64,000 bases of DNA from Enterocloster lavalensis (GTDB lineage Bacteria; Bacillota; Clostridia; Lachnospirales; Lachnospiraceae), in assembly GCF_902364025.1 (NCBI RefSeq), contig NZ_CABJCG010000001.1:434001-498000 (forward strand). Direction: 5' to 3'. Made by a program: the position numbers and the translations under genes. The notes under the pieces were generated by a model. The model had not been told where the DNA came from. It did no database searches and saw only the letters and a program-made list of their open reading frames with translations. How positions within the stretch are numbered: position 1 is the first letter of the stretch; the number at the start of each line of letters is the position of its first letter. This document shows, piece after piece, positions 43,333 to 53,168 of the stretch.

Positions 43333-44949
43333 TCAGCGCTTCTTTTCCCCGCGGTATTCCCTTGGGCTGCAGCCCTGAAGTTTTTTGAACACGAAGCTGA
43401 AATAGTGGGAATCCTTGTACCCCACCTCTTTGGCGATCTCGCCGGAGGTCTTGTCCGTCTGCTTTAACAGCTTTTTGGCCTTCTCGATGCGCTTCTCCGT
43501 CACGTACTCCACAAAGGTTTTCTGCATGCTCTGGCTGAAGATGGCGCTGAGGTAGTTGGCGCTCATGCCGGTCTGCTCGGCCACCAGATTGAGGGACAGG
43601 GCGTCCCTGTCGTAGTTGGCGTCAATGTATTCCAGAGCCTTTTTCAGCATTTTCCCGCCCTGATAGCTGTTGATCCGGTCGCGGATGCCCATGGCGGTCC
43701 CCAGCATGTCCACGAAATACTCAAACACCTCCGTGTCCTCATTGCGGATCAGGCGCACGGCGTTTTCAATCTCCTCCAGATACTCCGCCTGCTCTGCGCC
43801 GATGGACTCCAGAAACGCTACCACCGCAAAGCGGATGTTGAGGATCACATAACTGCGGAACATCCTGGATTTTAAAGCGTTTCGGATATTTTCAAGGTAG
43901 GCCTCCACAAAATCGTGGATTTCCTTCTCGCCTCCGCGTGCCAGGAAATCCCGGATAATTTCCGGGTCCATCTGCAGAAAGTCCACGGACCCAATGCTCG
44001 TCTCCTCCTGCTCCGGCAGATGGTCCGGCAGGGTGGCGCCCGATAGAATGTGCAGGCCCGGGAGGATAAAGCGGTAGGCAAAATAGTGGTTCACCCCGCG
44101 GTAGCACTGGGGCAGCAGACTTAAGCGCTCCACCGCCGATCCCACCGCAACGTACCACTCCAGCCGGGACTCCTCCGGCCCGCAGACCTTTTTGAAATGG
44201 GCCAGGCTGTTCTCCACCAACTCTTCCATCTGCCACGGCTCCGACTTGATCAGAACCCCGTAGCTGTCGATGTTCAGGCGGAACAGGATATACTGGGGGT
44301 GCCGCAGGAAAAAGTGAAACACCTCCTCCTGCCTGCGGATCAGCTGCTCCCCGGCCCCGCTGGCCGGCCGCTCCCCCTTCTCGTAGATGGAGAAAAGCAG
44401 CAGGTTGTAACAGGGGGCTGTAAGCTGCAGGGAGCGGGCGGCCGCCTCCTCGTAAATCTCCTTCACGGAGAGAGTTCCGTCCAGAAGCTTCTCAAAAAAC
44501 CTCCGCAGGGAAAACTGCTCGAACTCCCGCACCTCGTCCCGGTACCGGGTCTGATAATCCTTCTGTTCCATATCCTGCTCGATCTTTTCCTTCAGCTCCA
44601 GCAGCACGTTGCGCAGGGTCATCCGCGTCACCGGCTTTAACAGATACTGGTCCACCCCCGCTTTGATCGCCTGGCGGGCGTACTCGAAATCGTCGTACCC
44701 GCTGATGATAATGATCTTGATTTTAGGAAATTCTTCCTTGACGATCTCACTCAGGGATAAACCGTCCATAAAGGGCATCTTGATGTCCGTGATCAGCACG
44801 TCGGGCTTCAACTTCCGGATCAGCGGCAGGGCCATCTCCCCGTCGTTTGCTTCCCCTACCAGCCGGAAGCCGTACTGTTCCCATGGTATTCGATCCCGGA
44901 ATCCCTCCCGTATGACGCGCTCGTCCTCAACCAGAAATACTTTTAACAT
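43333..44949 (-). CDS. YesN-type response regulator (REC + AraC HTH)
   Basis: 538 residues. N-terminal receiver with VFLVEDERVIREG and phosphoacceptor Asp in DVLITDIKMPFMDGL (about residue 55), then a long middle region, and a C-terminal AraC-type double HTH (MSANYLSAIFSQSMQKTFVEYV and YKDSHYFSFVFKKLQGCSPREYR). Partner of the histidine kinase and lipoprotein encoded upstream in the same operon; likely activates arabinose uptake genes. AGAGG lies 7 bases before the ATG. Confidence 0.9.
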   Translation of the reverse strand: MLKVFLVEDERVIREGFRDRIPWEQYGFRLVGEANDGEMALPLIRKLKPDVLITDIKMPFMDGLSLSEIVKEEFPKIKIIIISGYDDFEYARQAIKAGVDQYLLKPVTRMTLRNVLLELKEKIEQDMEQKDYQTRYRDEVREFEQFSLRRFFEKLLDGTLSVKEIYEEAAARSLQLTAPCYNLLLFSIYEKGERPASGAGEQLIRRQEEVFHFFLRHPQYILFRLNIDSYGVLIKSEPWQMEELVENSLAHFKKVCGPEESRLEWYVAVGSAVERLSLLPQCYRGVNHYFAYRFILPGLHILSGATLPDHLPEQEETSIGSVDFLQMDPEIIRDFLARGGEKEIHDFVEAYLENIRNALKSRMFRSYVILNIRFAVVAFLESIGAEQAEYLEEIENAVRLIRNEDTEVFEYFVDMLGTAMGIRDRINSYQGGKMLKKALEYIDANYDRDALSLNLVAEQTGMSANYLSAIFSQSMQKTFVEYVTEKRIEKAKKLLKQTDKTSGEIAKEVGYKDSHYFSFVFKKLQGCSPREYRGEKKR

Positions 44950-44967
44950 ACCGCTTCCTCTTTCCTG

Positions 44968-46002
44968 TCAATAAGTTCTCTCCTCCAGGGCTTTTGTCAC
45001 GTTCTCCCTGGTAAACACCGTCTCCGGGACAACGTACATTTTCGCCACCGCCTCGTTATTTTCCATTTTTTGGATTACCGTTTCCGCGTACTCGCCCTGA
45101 TTGGGGTTGCACTCCACGTCCGCGGTGATGTCCCCGCTCTCCACCAGCTCCAGGGCCGCCTTCACGGCGTCAAAGGAGATGACGATCACGTCCCCCTCCT
45201 CCCCCGGCGTCAGCCCGGCCCCGCGGATGGCCTCCAGGGCGCCAAAGGTCATATCGTCGTTTTGCGAGATCACCACGTCGATGTCCGGATGCAGGCGCAG
45301 CAGCCGCTCCATCTGTTCCTGGCCCTTTGCGGTGGTAAACTCCGCGTCCACCTGGTCCAGAATCACCCAGTTCCCATGCTCCCCGGCGATCTCGTTGAAC
45401 CCGCTGGTGCGGCCGATTGTGGCCGTGGCCCCCCGGGTGCCCTGGAGCACCACAATGTTAATCCTGTCCTCACCGCGGTTTTGGCGCTTTAAACATTCGT
45501 CCAGCGCCGTTGCGGCCATCCGACCTTCCTTGTAAAAGTCGGAGCCGATCCAGGTGGTGTAGAGCGAGTCGTCCGGCACGTCCACCTTCCGGTCGATCAG
45601 AATCACGGGAATCTGCGCGTCCTTTGCCTCCTGGAGCACCGTGTCCCAGCCGTCCTCCGTGATGGGCGAGAATACGATGTAGTCCACCCGCTGGGAAATA
45701 AAGCTGCGCAGCGCCTTGATCTGATTCTCCTGCTTCTGCCTGGCGTTGTTGAAGATCAGAAAATATCCGTTTTCCTTTGTGAAAACATTCTGGATGGACG
45801 CCGTGTTGGCGGTCCGCCAGACAGACTCGCTGCCCACCTGGGACACGCCCACCACGATCAGGTTGTCGTCCACGGGAGTGCGGGTGTCCTCCGGCTGCTC
45901 CACCCCATGGGTTCCGGCACAGCCTGCCAAAAGGAGCACAAGGAGCGCCGCGATCACAATCCGGCCTGCTTTCATTCCTGTGTTTTTTCCTGGAACTCTC
46001 AT
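44968..46002 (-). CDS. sugar-binding lipoprotein of a three-component sensing system
   Basis: 344 residues. Lipobox LLAGC-AG around residue 28, then a type I periplasmic-binding fold (LIVVGVSQVGSESVWRTAN). It is a paralogue of the transporter SBP (shared RTAN, FTKENGY, Q-IKALRSFISQRVDYI) but lies between a histidine kinase and its response regulator instead of with permeases. By analogy with the XylFII-LytS-YesN system it probably presents sugar to the kinase. The start ATG at 46002 has AAGGTGA, overlapping the kinase stop codon, as ribosome binding site. Confidence 0.87.
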   Translation of the reverse strand: MRVPGKNTGMKAGRIVIAALLVLLLAGCAGTHGVEQPEDTRTPVDDNLIVVGVSQVGSESVWRTANTASIQNVFTKENGYFLIFNNARQKQENQIKALRSFISQRVDYIVFSPITEDGWDTVLQEAKDAQIPVILIDRKVDVPDDSLYTTWIGSDFYKEGRMAATALDECLKRQNRGEDRINIVVLQGTRGATATIGRTSGFNEIAGEHGNWVILDQVDAEFTTAKGQEQMERLLRLHPDIDVVISQNDDMTFGALEAIRGAGLTPGEEGDVIVISFDAVKAALELVESGDITADVECNPNQGEYAETVIQKMENNEAVAKMYVVPETVFTRENVTKALEERTY

Positions 46003-46010
46003 CTCTCATC

Positions 46011-47525
46011 TCACCTTTTCCCGATCCCTGCCGGTTCCGTTTCCTCTTTGACCGCCGGAATCGTCAGACTTACAACCGTTCCCCCGCCCTTTTGGGACTG
46101 AATCTCCATCCCGTACTCGGGGCCGAAGTACATGTGAATCCGCTCGTTGACATTGGCGAGGCCGAACCCCTTCTCCGTCTCCCGGCAGGGGCGCCGTATC
46201 TCGCGGCGAAGCTGTTCCAACTCGCATTCGTCCATCCCCACCCCGTCGTCCCTGACCGACAGGCGGAGCACATCCCCATCCTTTTCCCCGGAAACGTGGA
46301 TGTACCCCTTGGCCCGCTTGTACTTGATTCCGTGGTAGAGCGCGTTCTCCACCAGGGGCTGCAGCGTCAGCTTCAGAATCTGGTAATCGTACAGCGCCGG
46401 ATCGATCCGGATGTCGTACTCCAGTATGTCGTGGTAGCGCATCTCCTGGATTTCCAGGTAGCTCCTGATATGCTGTTCCTCCTCCCTCAGGGAAATAAGC
46501 TCCCTTCCCCGGCTGAGCACCAGGCGGAAAAAGTTGGACAGCGTCACCACCATGTTCACGGCCTCGTCGGCCTTGTTGTCCTCGATGAGCCAGACAATGG
46601 TGTCCAGCGTATTGTACAGGAAATGGGGATTGATCTGCTCCTGCAGCAGGCGCAGATCCAGCTTGCGCAGCTTCTGCTCGTCCTCTTTTGTCCTCTGGAC
46701 CAAAAGCTCCAGGTTTCCCGCCATGTCGTTGAACCCCTGGGCCAGAATCTCAATCTCGTCCCTGGAAGCCACGTCGGCCCTGGCGCTTAAGTCTCCCTGG
46801 GAAACCCTCTGGGTCGCGTCGTAGAGGACCTTTATGGGGCGCAGAATATCCGCGGTGATCAGGTAGGTGACCAGCACGGTCAGGACCAGCAAAACCATGC
46901 CAAGCAGGCCGCAGGCGATGACAAAGTTGTGGATCTGGCGGTTTAAGTCCGTGGTCACCGCCTCCATGCTCTTTGTCTGGTAATAGATGTAATACTGGAT
47001 GTTGTCCTGAATCAGCTCGGTGAGAATGTAGATGTTGTTGTCCAGCTCCTCTATGTTCTCGTCGTACCGGCCGCCGATGCGGATGTTCACCATGATGTCG
47101 TCCACCCGCTTCTCCAGGGTGTCGATGTTGCGCAGAAGGCTTTCCAGCCACAACCTGCTCTCCGCCTCCGTGGTGATGTCCCGCAGGGTGGTAAATTCGC
47201 CCCGCAGCTCGCCGATCAGCGCGTAGGGATCCTTCAGCGATCCATTTTCCGAAATCTCCTCGTAATCCACATACCCTACCACCAGCTTGTAGAGGCTCTC
47301 GTCCATCTCCTCCTTGAAGTTTAAGTTGTAATTGTTGGCCACGGTCATGTTGCCGACGATTTTATCGAATCTGCGGTTGTATCTGGTCATGGAAACCAGA
47401 AGAACCGCCACGAAAATAAGAAACGGCAATACAATCGCCGCCGAGAGGATCAGGATTTTTTTATTGATCGAAAAACGGATGTGATTTTTCTCTGACGCTT
47501 TTTGTGGAAAAACGCTGGGCTCCAT
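46011..47525 (-). CDS. YesM/LytS-type sensor histidine kinase
   Basis: 504 residues. Membrane segment near residues 25-47, an extracellular helical sensor of about 150 residues, a second segment near 200-225, a HAMP domain (ILRPIKVLYDATQRVSQGD), the His_kinase box EQINPHFLYNTLD with the phosphorylated His, and an ATPase domain with PLVENALYHGIKY and GFGLANVNERI. Senses extracellular ligand, probably through the lipoprotein encoded next. Promoter at 47565-47593 drives kinase, lipoprotein and regulator together. Confidence 0.9.
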   Translation of the reverse strand: MEPSVFPQKASEKNHIRFSINKKILILSAAIVLPFLIFVAVLLVSMTRYNRRFDKIVGNMTVANNYNLNFKEEMDESLYKLVVGYVDYEEISENGSLKDPYALIGELRGEFTTLRDITTEAESRLWLESLLRNIDTLEKRVDDIMVNIRIGGRYDENIEELDNNIYILTELIQDNIQYYIYYQTKSMEAVTTDLNRQIHNFVIACGLLGMVLLVLTVLVTYLITADILRPIKVLYDATQRVSQGDLSARADVASRDEIEILAQGFNDMAGNLELLVQRTKEDEQKLRKLDLRLLQEQINPHFLYNTLDTIVWLIEDNKADEAVNMVVTLSNFFRLVLSRGRELISLREEEQHIRSYLEIQEMRYHDILEYDIRIDPALYDYQILKLTLQPLVENALYHGIKYKRAKGYIHVSGEKDGDVLRLSVRDDGVGMDECELEQLRREIRRPCRETEKGFGLANVNERIHMYFGPEYGMEIQSQKGGGTVVSLTIPAVKEETEPAGIGKR

Positions 47526-47564
47526 AGTCTGCTTGTCCTCGGTTGATGGTTATCGGTTATAGCT

Positions 47565-47593
47565 ATTATAAGCGGATTTTCGGGCGGGGGCAA
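47565..47593 (-). promoter_or_regulatory. sigma-A promoter of the kinase-lipoprotein-regulator operon
   Basis: Minus strand -35 TTGCCC, a 17-base spacer and -10 TATAAT. Confidence 0.55.
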
Positions 47594-47599
47594 CCGGTT

Positions 47600-48658
47600 T
47601 TAGCGCCGATGCGCCCGCCCGTCCCCCTTCCCCCGCGCTCCCGGCCGGATATAGGTCCCGCACGCCGCGGAGAGGGCCAGGGAAATCAGCCAGGTGAGAA
47701 GCGCCGCAAACAGCATCTGGGGAATCCCCGGTTCCCACGAAAACACGTTTCTCATCAGAATGTCCAGAAATGACAGCACCCCGCCGTGAAACAGGTAGAG
47801 ATAAAAGGTCAGGCGGCTCTGCCGGCTCAAATCCACCGTCACCCTGCGCCCGGCAAAGCCGGCAAACACCAGCATACTGCTTAACACAATCAGGCCGGAC
47901 AGGGGATGGATCACCTCATACCGCGGCAGAATCCCGTACCAGAGCTTGCAGTGAAACAGCCAGGCAGCCGCGGCCAGACAGAGAAGGCCCGCGCAAAGAT
48001 ATCCGTTTCTCAGGGGATTTTCTCCCTTTTTCCGGAAGTGGCAGCGGATATGGGCTCCCATCATAAAGTATCCCAGGTACAGCAGCCACTGGAGATACCA
48101 GGGCAGCGCCGTGCGCGCCGACAGCGCCATCCCGGCCAGGGTGCAGAATACTCCGGCGGCCAGCCACGCCCGCTCCCCCATCCACTGCTTCAGGGAAGCT
48201 AAAACCGGCGTCACCGCGTAAAGCCCCGCCAGCATGTACATAAACCACATGTGAAAGTATGGCACTCCGTTCAGCCACATGGTAAGGGGCTGGCCCAGCT
48301 GGTCCGTCCCGGCGGTGTGCTTGATGTGGATTTTTGCCAGTAGCACCGCGTAGGCGTAGGCCACGTACAGCGCGCTGAATACCAGCGTGGGAATCCCCAT
48401 TTTCTTCCAGGATTTCCGGTAGAACTGCCGGAAGTCCCGGCTTTTGGGGTCCGGCAGGAGAAAGGCTCCGCTGAGCATCACAAACAGCGGAACCGCGTCC
48501 CGGGTCAGGCTCTGCATGAGAGCCGCCGCCGTGCGGTTCGCCGCGGGCATGCCCGGCTGCCACCCGGCCAGGTAAATGCTGCCCGTGTGCAGCACCACCA
48601 CCGCGGCGCAGCAGATCACCCGCAGCAGATCGTATTCCCGTTCATGCGCTCTCTCCAT
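47600..48658 (-). CDS. acyltransferase family membrane protein (OafA/YrhL-like)
   Basis: 352 residues with about ten hydrophobic segments. The N-terminal EYDLLRVICCAAVVVLHTGS carries the conserved Arg and His of acyltransferase family 3, and YFHMWFMYMLAGLYAVTPVL is also typical. Such enzymes O-acylate surface polysaccharides or related molecules; the substrate is not visible. It follows the ABC exporter pair by 20 bases and may act on an exported product. No extracellular SGNH domain is fused. Confidence 0.8.
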   Translation of the reverse strand: MERAHEREYDLLRVICCAAVVVLHTGSIYLAGWQPGMPAANRTAAALMQSLTRDAVPLFVMLSGAFLLPDPKSRDFRQFYRKSWKKMGIPTLVFSALYVAYAYAVLLAKIHIKHTAGTDQLGQPLTMWLNGVPYFHMWFMYMLAGLYAVTPVLASLKQWMGERAWLAAGVFCTLAGMALSARTALPWYLQWLLYLGYFMMGAHIRCHFRKKGENPLRNGYLCAGLLCLAAAAWLFHCKLWYGILPRYEVIHPLSGLIVLSSMLVFAGFAGRRVTVDLSRQSRLTFYLYLFHGGVLSFLDILMRNVFSWEPGIPQMLFAALLTWLISLALSAACGTYIRPGARGKGDGRAHRR

Positions 48659-48678
48659 CTTGTACGGCCCTCCGGTCT

Positions 48679-50445
48679 CTATATCTGAAATTGCGCCTGG
48701 TACAGGCGGTAGTAAAATCCCTTCTTCTCCATCAGCTCCCCGTGACGGCCCTGCTCCACAATCTGCCCCTGGTCCACCACCAGAATCGTGTCCGCGTTGC
48801 GGATGGTGGAAAGCCGGTGGGCGATGACAAAGCAGGTCTTCCCCTGCATGAGCTGCCGCATGGCGGCCTGAATCTGCAGCTCCGTCTCCGTGTCCACATT
48901 GGAGGTGGCCTCGTCCAGAATCAGGATGCGCGCGTCTAACAGCATGGCCCTGGCGATGGTCAAGAGCTGCTTCTGCCCCTTGGACAGGCTGGCCCCGTCC
49001 TCGGTCAGCACCGTGTCGTAGCCCTGGGGCAGCTTTTCAATGAATTCGTCCGCCATGGCCATCTGCGCGGCCCGCTTTACATCCGCCCGGGTGGCGTTTT
49101 TGCTCCCATAGGCTAGATTTTCGTATACCGTCCCGTTAAACAGCCAGCTGTCCTGGAGCACCATGGCGAAATTGGCCCGCAGGCTGGCCCGGGACACCGA
49201 CTTCACCGGCCTGCCGTCCACCAAAAGCCGCCCCTGGTTTGCATCGTAAAAACGCATGAGCAGGTTGATCAGTGTGGTTTTTCCCGCTCCCGTCGGTCCC
49301 ACGATGGCCACCAGCGCCCCGGAAGGCGCTTTAAGAGACAGGTCCCGGATCACCGGCCGCCCAGGCTCATAGCCGAAGGTGATCTGTTCAAAGTCCACCT
49401 CCCCCTTCCGGCAGTCCAATACCTCCACGCCCAACGCCTCGTCCGCGGTCTCCGCCCGCTCGTCCAACAGCAGGAAAATCCGCTCCGCAGCCGCCAGGGA
49501 GGACTGGAGCTCGCCGATGATATTGGCGAACTCGTTGATTGGCCCGGAAAATTTCCGGGAGTACAGCACAAAGGAGGAAATATGTCCCACCGTCAGGAAG
49601 CCGCCCAGATACAGCAGTGCGCCGAACACGCTGATCAGCGTCAGGGACAGATTGTTGATGAAATTGATGCAGGAGCCCACAATATTACCATAATAGTCCG
49701 CGCGGTAGCCGGCCTTTGTGGCTTCCCCGTTCTTTTCTTCAAAGGTGCGGATGGTGCTCTCCTCCCGGCAGTAGGCCGCCAGGGTCTCCTTGCCGGTGAC
49801 CATCTCCTCCGCGTACCCGTTTAACTCTCCCAGGGAAGCGGAGCGCACCCGAAACAGGGGCCGCGTCCTGCGCGTGATCTGACGGGTCATGAAAATGGAC
49901 AGGGGCACCGTGAACGCGAACACCAGCACCAGCTGCCGTGAAATCCGCACCATCATGGACAGCGCGCCCACCACGGTGATGACCGTGGTCATCATCTGCA
50001 CTGCGTCGTGGGACAGGGAGCCGTTGATGGTATCGATGTCGTAGGAGATGCGGCTGATCACATCCCCGGTGGTTCTGGTGTCAAAATACCCCACCGGGAG
50101 TTCCATCAGATGGTCGAACACATCCCTGCGCATGCGCCGCACGATGCGCTGGCTCACATGGATCATCAGGGCGGCCAGGCTGTAGGAGCAGATAAAGGCG
50201 GCCCCGTAGCAGACGATCATCCATTTTGCATAGTAAAATACCCGTTCGAAGTCCACCCGTCCGGGGCCGGGGCTGATGGCGTCCACCGCGTAGCCGCTGA
50301 GCATGGGGCCGGCCAGGGCCAGCAGGTTCCCCGCCACCGCCAGGCAGACCGCAGCCAGCAGGTACCACCGCTCCGCCGCCAGATAATGTCCCAGCTTTTT
50401 TAAGGTGTTCCAGTTGATTCGTTCCCGTTTTTTTCGTTCACCCAT
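48679..50445 (-). CDS. ABC exporter half-transporter, subunit 2 (catalytic Walker B)
   Basis: About 588 residues. Six membrane segments then one NBD with Walker A GPTGAGKTT, signature LSKGQKQLLTIARAM and Walker B LILDEATSNVD. The Walker B Glu is present but the signature has K for the usual G. It pairs with the next gene as a heterodimeric multidrug or lipid exporter. ATG at 50445 has GGAG 10 bases upstream; a GTG at 50454 overlaps the partner stop codon. Confidence 0.9.
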   Translation of the reverse strand: MGERKKRERINWNTLKKLGHYLAAERWYLLAAVCLAVAGNLLALAGPMLSGYAVDAISPGPGRVDFERVFYYAKWMIVCYGAAFICSYSLAALMIHVSQRIVRRMRRDVFDHLMELPVGYFDTRTTGDVISRISYDIDTINGSLSHDAVQMMTTVITVVGALSMMVRISRQLVLVFAFTVPLSIFMTRQITRRTRPLFRVRSASLGELNGYAEEMVTGKETLAAYCREESTIRTFEEKNGEATKAGYRADYYGNIVGSCINFINNLSLTLISVFGALLYLGGFLTVGHISSFVLYSRKFSGPINEFANIIGELQSSLAAAERIFLLLDERAETADEALGVEVLDCRKGEVDFEQITFGYEPGRPVIRDLSLKAPSGALVAIVGPTGAGKTTLINLLMRFYDANQGRLLVDGRPVKSVSRASLRANFAMVLQDSWLFNGTVYENLAYGSKNATRADVKRAAQMAMADEFIEKLPQGYDTVLTEDGASLSKGQKQLLTIARAMLLDARILILDEATSNVDTETELQIQAAMRQLMQGKTCFVIAHRLSTIRNADTILVVDQGQIVEQGRHGELMEKKGFYYRLYQAQFQI

Positions 50446-50450
50446 GCCCG

Positions 50451-52169
50451 TCACGCTCCCATCTGCGAGCGGACAATCCTGCGGTAAACCTCGCAGTCCG
50501 CCAAAAGCTGTTCGTGATTTCCCAGTCCCGCGGCCCTTCCGTTCTGCAGCACCAGGATGCGGTCCGCGTGGAGGATGGAGCTGACCCGCTGGGCCACGAT
50601 CACCTTGGTGGTTCCCGGATACAGCCGGGCCAGGGCAGACCGCAGCCTGGCGTCCGTTCGGTAATCCAGGGCGCTGGAAGAGTCGTCCAGGATCAGAATC
50701 TCCGGCGCTCCGGCCAGAGCCCGGGCGATGAGCAGGCGCTGTTTCTGTCCGCCGCTCAAATTGGCTCCGCGGATATTTAACGCCTCCTCCAGTTCCCCGG
50801 ACTTGCCCCGCACAAATTCCTCCGCCTGGGCCGTCTTTAAGGCCTTGTCCACCGCTTCCGGGGTCAGGTCCCGCCTCAGCCGTATATTTTCCAGGATACT
50901 GTCCTTAAAAATCACGTCGTTCTGAAACACCACGCCGAACTTCTCCCGCAGTTCTGTCAGACCGTAGGAGCGGATATCCCGGCCGCTGATCCTCACCGTG
51001 CCGCCGGTGGCGTCGTAAAACCGCAAAAGCAGTTTAAGAAGCGTGGATTTACCCGCGCCGGTGGCCCCAACGATTCCCAGGGTCTCCCCGCGCTTCAGGC
51101 AAAAGCTGATGTCCTCCAGATTTTTCTTTCCCGGCGTATAGGAGAAGTCCACATGGGAAAAACAGATGTGCCAGGACGGCTCTCTCTCCGGCTCCCCCTC
51201 CGCCTCCTCCGTCACCGGGAGCACGTCCTCCATGGACAGCACTGCCTCGATGCGGTCCGCGGAAGCGATTCCCCGGGAGATGATGGCGATCATCTTGGAA
51301 ATGGACAAAAGCGCATTCAGGATAATGGTAAAATAGGTCAGAAAGGCCAGTATTTTTCCGATCTCCGTATCCCCGGCGTTGACCCGGTAGGCCCCGGCCA
51401 CCACCACGGCCACCAGGCCGATGTTCAGCACCAGGTTCATGACCGGATTGATCACCGCCATGGTCAGGCCCGCGGCCTTTTCCCGCTGCACCACCTGATC
51501 GTTGATTCCGGCAAAGCGCTCCTTCTCCCAGTCCTCCTTGGACAGGGCCTTGATCACGCGGATGCCTGCGATATTTTCCCGGACGGACATCACCAGGCGG
51601 TCCAGGGCCTTCTGGAGCTGCCCGTACATGGGCACGCTTCTGCGCGACACCGTCACCACCACCACGGCGAGGATCGCCAGGGCCGCCAGCAGGATGCAGG
51701 CCAGGTGGGCGTCCAATGTCATGGTGATGCACAGACCTCCGATCAGCAAAAGAGGAGCCCGCACCCCCAGGCGCTGGACTCTCCCGATCACGTTGTAAAC
51801 ATTGTAGGTGTCCGTGGTCAGCCGGGAGATCAGGGACGGCTTTCCCAGCTCTCCGGACTGGCTGTCCGACAGATACATCACCTTGCTGAACAAATCGGCC
51901 CGCACCGCCTGAGTGGACCCGGCCGCCACCCGGGCGGCCATGCGGTTGGCCGTGATATTGCAGATCGCCGCCCCTGCCGCCAGCCCCAGCATCACCAGGC
52001 CCCAGGCAAAGATGGCGCGCCTCTCCCCCTGAGGGATCACCACGTCGATCATTAGGGCCAGAACCCAGGGCAGACAGAGATCCAGACAGGTCCCGCTGAA
52101 TTTGATGGCAAACCCCACCAGCATGCGGCCGTAATAAGGCCGCAGATATTGCGTCACAATGCGTTTCAT
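50451..52169 (-). CDS. ABC exporter half-transporter, subunit 1 (degenerate Walker B)
   Basis: 572 residues. Six membrane segments, NBD with Walker A GATGAGKST, canonical signature LSGGQKQRLLIARAL, but Walker B LILDDSSSALD in which the catalytic Glu is Asp. With the LSKGQ signature of its partner this gives one degenerate and one consensus ATP site, as in TM287/288 and BmrCD exporters. GAGG lies 6 bases before the ATG, 9 bases after the AEC transporter gene. Confidence 0.9.
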   Translation of the reverse strand: MKRIVTQYLRPYYGRMLVGFAIKFSGTCLDLCLPWVLALMIDVVIPQGERRAIFAWGLVMLGLAAGAAICNITANRMAARVAAGSTQAVRADLFSKVMYLSDSQSGELGKPSLISRLTTDTYNVYNVIGRVQRLGVRAPLLLIGGLCITMTLDAHLACILLAALAILAVVVVTVSRRSVPMYGQLQKALDRLVMSVRENIAGIRVIKALSKEDWEKERFAGINDQVVQREKAAGLTMAVINPVMNLVLNIGLVAVVVAGAYRVNAGDTEIGKILAFLTYFTIILNALLSISKMIAIISRGIASADRIEAVLSMEDVLPVTEEAEGEPEREPSWHICFSHVDFSYTPGKKNLEDISFCLKRGETLGIVGATGAGKSTLLKLLLRFYDATGGTVRISGRDIRSYGLTELREKFGVVFQNDVIFKDSILENIRLRRDLTPEAVDKALKTAQAEEFVRGKSGELEEALNIRGANLSGGQKQRLLIARALAGAPEILILDDSSSALDYRTDARLRSALARLYPGTTKVIVAQRVSSILHADRILVLQNGRAAGLGNHEQLLADCEVYRRIVRSQMGA

Positions 52170-52177
52170 GTTCTACC

Positions 52178-53101
52178 TCACGCGATAAAGGAAATAAGAG
52201 GGATGGTCACCAGGGACACCAGGGAGGTCAGGGCGATGCCGCCGGCGGACACCCGCCCGTCCCCGCCCCCGTACTCCATCTCAATCAGCGTCACCGTGCT
52301 TCCCACCGGCATGGCGATCAGGAGAATAAAGATGCCGTAGGACATGGGATCGATGGGCAGCAGGTGAAGAAAGGGAATGCAGATGAGCGGCACCAGCAGC
52401 AGGCTGAACGCCGTAAATCCCAGCTGGCAGCGGTCCATGAAGATAGACTTTAAATCTGCCTGGGCTACGGTCATACCCACGGTCATCATGGACATCGCCA
52501 CCGCCGCGTTCCCCATGTAGCTGAAAAAGGAGCCCACCGCCTCAGGAAGGCGCAGGCGCAGGGCGAATATCAGAATCGCCAGGACGCTGGCCCCCATGCC
52601 GGGGTTGACGAGACGGCGCAGCGGAAAATGCTCCGTTCTTCCGCCATTTCCGGTGCTCAGCAGAATCCCGTAGGAGTAAATGAGAAGATTGTAGCCCACG
52701 ATGTAGAAGGCCACAAAAATCACCGACGCCTGGCCGTACACGCTGGTAATCAGCGGAATCCCCATAAAACCCAGGTTCGGGAAAATCACCATCAGCCGGT
52801 ACGTGTTCTCACGATCCTTCCCCGGCCGCGCCAGCCGCACGAACAGCAGGCTCAGGACAATGAGGAGGGCGAACATCAAAAACACCAGCAGCAGATTTTC
52901 TAAAATCAGCCTTGGCCCGTAAGTCACCTCTTTATTCATCACACCGCTCAAAATCAGGCAGGGATTCAGAATGTTCACAATCAGGGAGGAAAGGCTTTTG
53001 GTCCCCTCCCTGCTCACCATTCCCCGCTTGTATGCTCCATAGCCTGCCACCATCATCAGGAACAGGACCATCATTTGATTTGCAATAATCGATACGTTCA
53101 T
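52178..53101 (-). CDS. AEC family transporter
   Basis: 307 residues with about ten hydrophobic segments in two halves. GYGAYKRGMVSREGTKSLSSLIVNILNPCLI near the N-terminus and NLGFMGIPLITSVYG near residue 110 are typical of the auxin efflux carrier superfamily, which in bacteria often moves malonate, malate or other organic acids. The substrate is unknown. First gene of a possible operon with the ABC exporter pair and acyltransferase. GGAG lies 5 bases before the ATG. Confidence 0.88.
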   Translation of the reverse strand: MNVSIIANQMMVLFLMMVAGYGAYKRGMVSREGTKSLSSLIVNILNPCLILSGVMNKEVTYGPRLILENLLLVFLMFALLIVLSLLFVRLARPGKDRENTYRLMVIFPNLGFMGIPLITSVYGQASVIFVAFYIVGYNLLIYSYGILLSTGNGGRTEHFPLRRLVNPGMGASVLAILIFALRLRLPEAVGSFFSYMGNAAVAMSMMTVGMTVAQADLKSIFMDRCQLGFTAFSLLLVPLICIPFLHLLPIDPMSYGIFILLIAMPVGSTVTLIEMEYGGGDGRVSAGGIALTSLVSLVTIPLISFIA

Positions 53102-53168
53102 CTGCGCTCCACCTTATTCGGATTCCATATTTGCAACCGCCCCATCTGTCCGCCCTCACACAAGATTT

